A stretch of 21,060 nucleotides of DNA from CAYOVG01 sp964407285 (lineage in GTDB: Bacteria; Desulfobacterota; Syntrophobacteria; Syntrophobacterales; Syntrophobacteraceae). The stretch spans positions 1-21,060 of the forward strand of contig CAYOVG010000084.1 of the NCBI GenBank assembly GCA_964407285.1, written 5' to 3'. The notes under the pieces were generated by a model, which had not been told where the DNA came from, did no database searches, and saw only the letters and a program-made list of their open reading frames with translations. Below, one piece after another: positions 15,352 through 21,060 of the stretch. The position numbers and the translations under genes were made by a program. Each line of letters opens with the position of its first letter. Within the stretch, counting starts at the first letter, position 1.

Positions 15352-15893
15352 GGATGGCGGATGTTTCGGTGAATGGGTGAGTGGGTGAATGGGTGAGTGG
15401 GTGAGTGGGTGAGTGGGTGAATGGGTGTGTTGTTGCCTGTTTGCGGAACATAGAGAATATGTGTTGTGTAGACGCGCTCGGCCATGACGATCCGGATGGC
15501 CCCGTGACCGCGCAACCAATCCGGTAGTGGCAATGTTTTGTGCGGTTACGCCTGCCGGCCGCAACCGGACCGTTGGAATGCAACAGGTCGTGGTTGAAAG
15601 CTGAAACCGCGCAAAGCGCTCCGATCGAGATTCCCGGCATTGGCTTCGTCATTACAATCTTATGTGCTTACCGTTAGCTTGAAGCCGGTGGGGTGTTGCC
15701 CCCGCCGATGTTGACCGGGCCTCTCCGGCATCCCGCGCAGCCTTCCTTCAAGCAGGATAATTTTTCTCTCCTTTCAAATACCAAATTCGCATCAGTTCTT
15801 GTATACTGTCACGGGCCGGGGTCCCCGGCCGGTTGCCCGAACCATGTTTGTAGATACTGTACCAGGTATTCTTTTCCGAAGAAGGAGCATTCC
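15352..15893. other. Intergenic region with octamer repeats and the livK leader
   Basis: This 542-nt stretch contains the octamer array (15371-15426) and, near its right end, a TATACT box (15802-15807) about 87 nt upstream of the binding-protein start. That box could be a -10 element, but no good -35 box is found at normal spacing. No convincing gene was seen. Confidence 0.45.
15371..15426. repeat. Seven tandem octamers GA(A/G)TGGGT
   Basis: Seven consecutive 8-bp units run from 15371 to 15426, alternating GAATGGGT and GAGTGGGT (A,G,A,G,G,G,A at the third base). The array starts 20 nt after the kinase stop codon. Because the unit is 8 bp it would not keep a reading frame on expansion, so it is treated as a non-coding microsatellite. 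Confidence 0.9.
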
Positions 15894-17045
15894 ATGAAAA
15901 TGCGGTTTTGCGGAGTGAGTTGGGTCGCCATGTCGGTCGCCGCTGCAGTCGTTCTCGGTATCTGCTGCGGATTCGGCCATGCCGCGGAAAAAGCGGTAAG
16001 GATCGGGTTCGCCTTCACCATGACGGGCGGGTCCGCGGCTTACGGCGCAACGCAGAATAACGGCGCTCGACTCGCTGTGGATCGGATCAATTCCGAAGCC
16101 GGAAGCGACGGCGTCAAGATCGTCCCCATTTTCGACGATGACGCCGGCCTCCCGCAACAGGGAGTCAATGTCTTCCAGAGATTCATCAATGCCGACAAGG
16201 TGTCGCTCATCATCGGCCCCACCCTCAGCAATACGGCCAAGGTGACGGACCCCGTCGCTCAACGGGCCGGCGTGCCTGTTTTGGCCATCAGCAATACCGC
16301 GGAAGGAATAACTGAAATAGGCGATTTCATCTTCCGCAATTCCCTGCCGGAAGCTGTTGTCATTCCGAATACCTTAACCGTTGTCGCGCCGAAGCTGGGC
16401 ATCAAGAAAGCGGCGTTGCTCTACGGAAACGACGATGCCTTCACGAAAGCCGGTTATGACGCTTTCAAGGACGCTTTGCAGAAGCAGGGCGTGGAGGTCC
16501 TTAGCGAGGAGACCTTCGCCAAGGGGGACCATGACTTCTCGCCGCAGCTTACTCGGATAAAGAGCCGCAATCCCGACGCCGTCATCGTCTCGGCCCTTGT
16601 CGAGGAAGCTTCGGGGATCGTTACCCAGGCCCGGCGGTTGGACATTCCGGCAAGCGTCCGCATTATCGGAGGCAACGGATTCAATTCCCCGGCCCTCATT
16701 AAAAACGCGGGCGATGCCGCGGAAGGAATCATTGTTGGGGCCTCGTGGAACGCCACGTCGTCCAATCCTCTGAACCGCGGCTTCGTGGAAGCCTACACGG
16801 CGAAGTACGGTAGCGAGCCCGATCAGTTTGCGGCTCAGGCCTACGCCGGCGTCTGTATCGCCTATGAGGCCGTAAGAAGAGCGGGCGGCTCAGGCGACGG
16901 GAAGGAGATCCGGGATGCGCTTGCGGGGATCAGGGATTTCGATACCGTTCTCGGCAAATTCTCATTCACGGAAGGCCGTGATGCCGATTATCCTCCGGTG
17001 GTCCAGGAGGTGAAAGGCGGCAGGTTCGTGGTGTTCGGCGATTAG
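15894..17045 (+). CDS. Branched-chain amino acid ABC transporter substrate-binding protein (LivK/LivJ type)
   Basis: The 383-residue protein starts with a signal peptide (Met1 to about Ala30; basic start, hydrophobic core VAMSVAAAVVLGICCG, cleavage likely after GHA) and is therefore expected in the periplasm. The mature part is a type I periplasmic binding protein: IGFAFTMTGGSAAYGATQNNGARLAVDRIN, then ISNTAEGITEIGDFIFRN, AALLYGNDDAFTKAG and GIIVGASWNA. Ile precedes the Cys pair, so a lipobox is unlikely. The ATG at 15894 has a strong AAGGAG site with 6-nt spacing; the frame extends upstream without one. Related proteins bind leucine, isoleucine, valine or other amino acids and amides. No complete permease or ATPase gene follows, only a permease remnant, so it must work with a transporter encoded elsewhere or be an orphan. 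Confidence 0.9.
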   Translation: MKMRFCGVSWVAMSVAAAVVLGICCGFGHAAEKAVRIGFAFTMTGGSAAYGATQNNGARLAVDRINSEAGSDGVKIVPIFDDDAGLPQQGVNVFQRFINADKVSLIIGPTLSNTAKVTDPVAQRAGVPVLAISNTAEGITEIGDFIFRNSLPEAVVIPNTLTVVAPKLGIKKAALLYGNDDAFTKAGYDAFKDALQKQGVEVLSEETFAKGDHDFSPQLTRIKSRNPDAVIVSALVEEASGIVTQARRLDIPASVRIIGGNGFNSPALIKNAGDAAEGIIVGASWNATSSNPLNRGFVEAYTAKYGSEPDQFAAQAYAGVCIAYEAVRRAGGSGDGKEIRDALAGIRDFDTVLGKFSFTEGRDADYPPVVQEVKGGRFVVFGD

Positions 17046-17076
17046 CCGGGGAAGGGAGTATACTGGAGGGGGCGCC

Positions 17077-17190
17077 GTTACCGCGCTTCAGATCGTGATC
17101 CCCGCGACATCGGTTCTCCTGATGATCGGGCTTGCGCAGCTTCTGAAGCGCACGGGCAAGGCCATGCGCGCCATCGCCGATGCGGACCGC
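17077..17190 (+). pseudogene. Remnant of a LivH-type branched-chain amino acid permease gene
   Basis: About 35 codons beginning VTALQIVIPATSVLLM and continuing GLAQLLKRT then GKAMRAIAD match an internal part of LivH permeases (the membrane helix and the GKAMRA loop). Two residues usually found between the Arg-Thr and Gly-Lys appear missing. Neither the LivH start nor anything beyond this segment can be seen, and the frame continues as unrelated sequence. It lies 31 nt after the binding-protein stop, exactly where livH would be expected, which supports deletion of the rest of the transporter operon. Confidence 0.6.
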
Positions 17191-17636
17191 CCCGGTCCTC
17201 TTCCCGCCGGCCGTATCGGGCGACGACGAATTCGTTTGCAGGCTATGCGCCGCCCCTGGTTCACCACTCTCTATCAGTGTTTTGCATGTATACAATATGT
17301 GAATAGTTGTGCATATGTGCATAGTTGCTTATTCCGTATAAATACCGCTTTAAAGACCTTTTCAAACGGCCTTTCCTACCGCTCGGAATGCCTTGAAACC
17401 GCATCCGCTCCGGGCCGTCCTTACATCTCCCGGGTATATATGTGGACCGCCTTCCGGCGACTTGTGCATTTGATAACCGCGGTTTCGATTTCGCCTTGAA
17501 CTATGATATGCACCGTGCTATGTTTGCATGACCTCTTGTATAATATGCGGTAGCCATTAGGTCCCGTTGAATGTGCTGCCCCGAAGTATCGGACACTGGG
17601 GAGTGAATTATTTCACCTTTGCAACACAGGAAGATA
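17191..17636. other. Intergenic region upstream of hdrA
   Basis: This 446-nt stretch is AT-rich compared with its surroundings, with several ATGCAT/TATAAT-like runs around 17280-17345 and 17490-17550. Open frames crossing it have no supporting signal. It probably includes the hdrA promoter (17539-17544). Confidence 0.5.
17539..17544 (+). promoter_or_regulatory. Candidate -10 box of the hdrA promoter
   Basis: A perfect TATAAT lies about 92 nt upstream of the hdrA start. No good -35 box is found 16-18 nt upstream, so an activator or an alternative element may be needed. The similar context CTTGTATA also precedes the binding-protein gene at about 15799-15805. Confidence 0.35.
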
Positions 17637-20600
17637 ATGATGGAAACCAAAAAGAGCGAACAACTGGAAAGGCAATCCCTGGATGGGAATGGTGGCCGCC
17701 CTGTCGGTTCGGTCATGGTGGTGGGCGGTGGTATCGCCGGTGTTCAGGCCGCAATCGATCTGGCCAACACGGGCTACTACGTACACCTGGTTGAGAAGTC
17801 GCCGGCAATCGGCGGCGTCATGGCTCAACTGGACAAGACCTTCCCCACCAACGACTGTTCGATGTGCATCCTTTCTCCCAAACTGGTTGAAGGCGGACGT
17901 CACCTCAACATCAAACTGATCACCATGGCCGATGTGGAATCCCTCGAAGGCGAGGCGGGAAACTTCACGGTCACGGTGAAGGAGCGGCCCCGTTACGTCG
18001 ATACCGAAAAATGTATCGCATGCGGTGTCTGCGCCGAGAAATGCCCGCGCAAGGTCGACGATGAATTCAACGAACGTCTGGGTAAGCGCAAAGCGGCATA
18101 CGTGAAGTACCCTCAGGCGGTGCCCCTGAAGTACGCTCTTGACGAGGGCAACTGTATCTACTTTGAAAAGGGCAAGTGCCGCGCCTGCGAAAAATTCTGC
18201 CCCGCCGGCGCGATCAACTTCGACGACAAAGGCAAGACCCACGCCATTCAGGTGGGAGCCGTCATCCTGGCCCCCGGTTTCAAAGCCTTCGATCCCCAGT
18301 TGTACGACTACGGCTACGGCAAGTACCCCAACGTGATAACGAGCCTCGAGTTCGAACGTGTTCTCAGCGCCTCCGGTCCCTTCGAAGGGCACCTGGTACG
18401 GCCTTCCGACAAGCAGCCCCCCAAGAAGATCGCATGGCTGCAGTGCGTCGGGTCGCGCGGAACTCAGCAGGGCGCGCACGGCTACTGCTCGGGTGTCTGC
18501 TGTATGTACGCCATCAAGGAAGCCGTCATCGCCAAGGAGCATGCCCACGGCGACCTCGATACCGCCATTTTCTTCATGGACATGAGGACCTACGGCAAGG
18601 AATTCGAGCGCTACTACGACCGTGCGAAGGGTGAGAGCGCGGTGCGCTTCATCCGGTCGCGCGTCCACAGCATCGAAACCAGCCCCGGGACCGACGACCT
18701 GGTCATCAACTACGTCAACGAGGACGGCGAAGCCAGTTCGGAAGTCTTCGACCTCGTGGTCCTCTCCATCGGTCTGGAAGTTGCCGAAGATGTCCGCGAG
18801 TTGGCCGGAAAACTCAATATCAATCTGAATTCCGACGGCTTCATCGACGCGGGCAGCTTCTCGCCGGTCGCCACTTCCCGCCCCGGCGTATTCGCCTGCG
18901 GCGCCACCGCCGGCCCCAAAGACATTCCCTACTCCGTCATGGAAGCCTCGGCTGCCTCGGCTGCTTCGGCCGCGTCCCTTACCGCCGCCCGCAACAGCCT
19001 GACCCAGGTCAAAACCTACCCCGCGGAAACTCCCGTCGCCGATCAGGAACCCCGCATCGGTGTTTTCGTCTGCCACTGCGGTATCAATATCGCCAGTGTC
19101 GTGGATGTCCCGGCGGTCCGTGAATACGCCCAGACGCTTCCGGGCGTGGCGTACGTGGCCAACAACCTGTTCACGTGCAGCCAGGATACCCAGATGATGA
19201 TCCGCGACGCGATCAAGGAGCACAACCTCAATCGCGTGGTCGTGGCGGCCTGTACGCCGAGGACCCACGAACCCCTCTTCCAGGAGACCATCCGCGAAGC
19301 CGGGTTGAACCGGTTCCTCTTCGAGTTGGCCAACATCCGCGACCAGGATAGCTGGGTGCACCAGGGCGAACCCGAGAAGGCCACCCAGAAGGCCAAGGAC
19401 CTGGTCCGCATGGCGGTCGCCAAGGTTGCGCTGCTCGAACCCATCGACGAAATCCAGGTGGATCTCAACCACAACGCCCTCGTCATCGGCGGCGGCGTGG
19501 CCGGCATGAACGCGGCCCTCAACCTGGCCGACCAGGGATTCAAGACGTACCTGGTGGAAGAAAAAGACGTCCTGGGCGGGCATACGCTCAAGATCAAGAA
19601 GACCTGGAAGGGCGAGGACGTGGGCGCCTACATGTCCGACCTGATCAAGCAGGTGAGCACGCACGCAAACATAGAAGTCATGACCAACGCAAAGATCAAC
19701 AGCGTGGGAGGTTTCGTCGGCAACTTCACCACTTCCGTCAGCGTAAACGGGGCCGAGCGCGAACTGCAGCACGGCGTGGCCGTTCTCGCCATGGGCGCGC
19801 ATTCCTACAAACCGACCGAATACCTGTACGGCGAAAGCGATAGGGTTTCGACCTGGCACGACCTGGAAGACCTTTTCACGAAGGAACCCCGGAAGCTCAA
19901 GGATGCCGAAGGCATCGCCTTCATCCAGTGCGTCGGTTCCCGCGAGCCGGATCGCCCCTACTGCTCGAAGGTGTGCTGCACGTCTTCCGTGCGGCAGGCG
20001 ATCGACATGAAGACCGCCAACCCGGACCTCGACATCTACATCCTCTACAGGGATATGAGGACCTACGGGGAGCGCGAGGAGTTGTACAAAAAGGCCCGCG
20101 AACTCGGCGTGATTTTCATCCGCTACGCCCCTGAAGGGAAGCCCGATGTCGAGAAGGTGATCGTGGACGGTAAGGAGAAGCTCAAGATCACGGTGAGAGA
20201 CCACGTGCTCGGCCGTCCCGTGAGCGTCTTCGTCGATTACCTCAATCTCGCCACCGCCATCGTCCCGCAGGGACTCGAAACCTTGGCCAAGTCCTTCAAG
20301 GTGCCCCTCAACCAGGACGGTTTCTTCCTGGAAGCCCACATGAAGCTTCGTCCCGTGGATTTCGCCACCGACGGCGTCTTCGTGGCGGGTCTCGCCCACT
20401 ATCCGAAGCCCATTGAGGAATCGATAGCTCAGGCCCAGGCGGCGGCCGCCAGGGCGGCGACCGTGCTCACCCAGGAGCGCGTGCAGGTGGAGCCGATCGT
20501 ATCCGCCATCGACCAGGAAGGCTGCATCGGATGCGGGCTGTGCGAGATGTCGTGCCCCTTCAAGGCCATCAGGCTCGTCAAGGTGGTCGGCACGGGTTAC

Positions 20601-20738
20601 AGAGCCGAAAACATCTCGGCATCCTGCAAGGGATGCGGGATCTGTGCGGCGGCCTGTCCTCAGAAGACAATCGATATGAAGCATTTCCGCGACCGTCAGA
20701 TCATGGCAGCGATCCATGCCGGCGGAGCAATGGAATAG
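17637..20738 (+). CDS. hdrA: HdrA-like heterodisulfide reductase subunit A, double-length form (1033 aa)
   Basis: HdrA is the flavin subunit of Hdr complexes, where electron pairs are split or merged between ferredoxin and other partners. The protein has two similar halves. The first has an FAD site (VMVVGGGIAGVQAA, about 27-40), CSMC (74-77), cluster motifs CIACGVCAEKCP (126-137) and CRACEKFCP, then YCSGVCCMYAIKEA and DMRTYGKEF. The second has FAD motif VIGGGVAGMNAAL, YCSKVCCTSSVRQA and RDMRTYGERE, and ends with two 4Fe-4S motifs, CIGCGLCEMSCP and CKGCGICAAACP. Classic methanogen HdrA is about 650 residues, so this is the longer bacterial type. AGGAAG precedes the start; ATG at 17637 or 17640 are both possible. 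The mvhD-like gene follows 19 nt later. HdrB/HdrC are not in the window. No in-frame stop interrupts it. Confidence 0.93.
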   Translation: MMETKKSEQLERQSLDGNGGRPVGSVMVVGGGIAGVQAAIDLANTGYYVHLVEKSPAIGGVMAQLDKTFPTNDCSMCILSPKLVEGGRHLNIKLITMADVESLEGEAGNFTVTVKERPRYVDTEKCIACGVCAEKCPRKVDDEFNERLGKRKAAYVKYPQAVPLKYALDEGNCIYFEKGKCRACEKFCPAGAINFDDKGKTHAIQVGAVILAPGFKAFDPQLYDYGYGKYPNVITSLEFERVLSASGPFEGHLVRPSDKQPPKKIAWLQCVGSRGTQQGAHGYCSGVCCMYAIKEAVIAKEHAHGDLDTAIFFMDMRTYGKEFERYYDRAKGESAVRFIRSRVHSIETSPGTDDLVINYVNEDGEASSEVFDLVVLSIGLEVAEDVRELAGKLNINLNSDGFIDAGSFSPVATSRPGVFACGATAGPKDIPYSVMEASAASAASAASLTAARNSLTQVKTYPAETPVADQEPRIGVFVCHCGINIASVVDVPAVREYAQTLPGVAYVANNLFTCSQDTQMMIRDAIKEHNLNRVVVAACTPRTHEPLFQETIREAGLNRFLFELANIRDQDSWVHQGEPEKATQKAKDLVRMAVAKVALLEPIDEIQVDLNHNALVIGGGVAGMNAALNLADQGFKTYLVEEKDVLGGHTLKIKKTWKGEDVGAYMSDLIKQVSTHANIEVMTNAKINSVGGFVGNFTTSVSVNGAERELQHGVAVLAMGAHSYKPTEYLYGESDRVSTWHDLEDLFTKEPRKLKDAEGIAFIQCVGSREPDRPYCSKVCCTSSVRQAIDMKTANPDLDIYILYRDMRTYGEREELYKKARELGVIFIRYAPEGKPDVEKVIVDGKEKLKITVRDHVLGRPVSVFVDYLNLATAIVPQGLETLAKSFKVPLNQDGFFLEAHMKLRPVDFATDGVFVAGLAHYPKPIEESIAQAQAAAARAATVLTQERVQVEPIVSAIDQEGCIGCGLCEMSCPFKAIRLVKVVGTGYRAENISASCKGCGICAAACPQKTIDMKHFRDRQIMAAIHAGGAME

Positions 20739-20757
20739 GGGAGCAGGAGAACAGCAA

Positions 20758-21060
20758 ATGAGCGATGCATTTGAACCGAAAATCGTGGCATTCTTATGTA
20801 ACTGGTGTGCGTACGCAGGCGCGGACCTGGCGGGCGTGTCCCGGTTCCAGTACCCCAGCAATATCAGGGTCATCCGCACGATGTGCTCGGGCCGCGTCGA
20901 TCCGGTCTTCGTCCTGGAAGGGCTCAAGAGCGGGTTCGACGGCGCCTTCGTCTTCGGGTGACACATCGGCGACTGCCATTACCTGGACGGTAATGTCTTT
21001 GCCGAGAAGCGCATGGCGATGATGAACCAGTTGCTGGACCTCTCCGGCATCGGCCGCGAC
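20758..21060 (+). CDS. mvhD: MvhD-like (F420-non-reducing hydrogenase delta) subunit with probable selenocysteine, cut by the window edge
   Basis: MvhD is the small iron-sulfur protein that carries electrons between a hydrogenase or formate dehydrogenase and HdrA. The frame starts at ATG 20758 (AGGAG 8 nt upstream, 19 nt after hdrA) and reads FLCNWCAYAGADLAG, IRTMCSGRVDPVFVLEGL, then FDGAFVFG, a UGA at codon 68 (20959-20961), and then HIGDCHYLDGN through to the edge with no further stop. In relatives this position is the Cys of the GCHxGDCHY motif, so the UGA most likely encodes selenocysteine. A strong hairpin directly after it fits a bacterial SECIS element. Sec-containing MvhD-type subunits are known from methanogens and anaerobic bacteria. 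About 101 codons are visible; the C-terminus is outside. An automatic call would wrongly end it at 20961. Confidence 0.9.
20959..20997 (+). promoter_or_regulatory. Probable bacterial SECIS element with UGA selenocysteine codon
   Basis: The UGA (20959-20961) is followed by a perfect 7-bp stem, CATTACC (20977-20983) with GGTAATG (20989-20995), closing a 5-nt loop TGGAC. GGC (20968-20970) could pair further out with GCC (21001-21003). The apical loop starts 22 nt after the UGA, in the range of bacterial SECIS hairpins read by SelB. The stem lies in coding sequence and does not disturb the conserved residues. Confidence 0.75.

Noticed and set aside
15263..15652. Minus-strand His/Pro/Thr-rich repeat protein
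   Set aside because: The repeats are a translation of the octamer microsatellite; there is no start site or family support.
17095..17499. 134-codon frame after the binding protein as a complete small gene
   Set aside because: Only the first 30 or so codons resemble anything (LivH); the rest is non-family sequence in an AT-rich intergenic region, so it is listed as a permease remnant.
17613..20966. Very long open frame on the minus strand, antisense to hdrA
   Set aside because: It mirrors the codon pattern of the GC-rich hdrA gene, has no ribosome binding site or family motifs, and hdrA on the other strand is unmistakable.

Overview
The window looks like a chromosomal piece of an anaerobic Desulfobacterota-type bacterium (sulfate-reducing or syntrophic lineages). 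This is inferred from a four-subunit 2-oxoacid:ferredoxin oxidoreductase, a double-length HdrA flavoprotein followed by an MvhD-like subunit that appears to use selenocysteine, a lone branched-chain amino acid binding protein, GC-rich coding sequence, and dispersed 'FPRKRE'-type hairpin repeats. No rRNA, tRNA, CRISPR array, integrase or transposase was found.

Layout. (1) 1-1690, minus strand: a divergent 3-hydroxyacyl-CoA dehydrogenase overlaps by 8 nt the start of an acetoacetyl-CoA synthetase that runs off the left edge. (2) 2061-3243: a dispersed hairpin repeat, an intact ribosome-rescue factor ArfB, and next to it a decayed second ArfB copy that has lost its start codon and its GGQ motif. 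(3) 3261-9393, minus strand: a probable three-gene operon. It encodes an 1184-residue fusion of a subtilisin-like serine protease with a thermolysin-like zinc protease, then a ComEC-like metallo-beta-lactamase-fold hydrolase starting 1 nt before the protease stop codon's end, then a protein with four membrane segments, and ends in a terminator-like hairpin. I do not recognise this combination as a named system; it is the best candidate here for an undescribed one. (4) 9860-12925, plus strand: a tightly overlapping operon for ferredoxin, alpha, beta and gamma subunits of a Vor/Kor-type oxidoreductase, plus a tandem-ACT protein. (5) 13453-15351: a histidine kinase with an N-terminal receiver domain and two PAS domains. 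(6) 15894-17190: a LivK-type periplasmic binding protein followed by a short remnant of its LivH permease. (7) 17637-21060: HdrA and the start of an MvhD-like gene with an in-frame UGA at 20959-20961 and a SECIS-like hairpin directly after it.

How the parts may work together (inference): branched-chain amino acids would be bound by LivK, deaminated elsewhere, and the 2-oxoacids oxidised by the Vor-type complex to acyl-CoA, CO2 and reduced ferredoxin, with the ACT protein as a possible amino-acid sensor. HdrA-MvhD would belong to a flavin-based bifurcating or confurcating complex that exchanges electrons with ferredoxin. The protease/MBL/membrane-protein operon is metabolically unrelated and lacks secretion signals on the protease, which suggests an intracellular stress or conflict role. 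That role is a hypothesis only.
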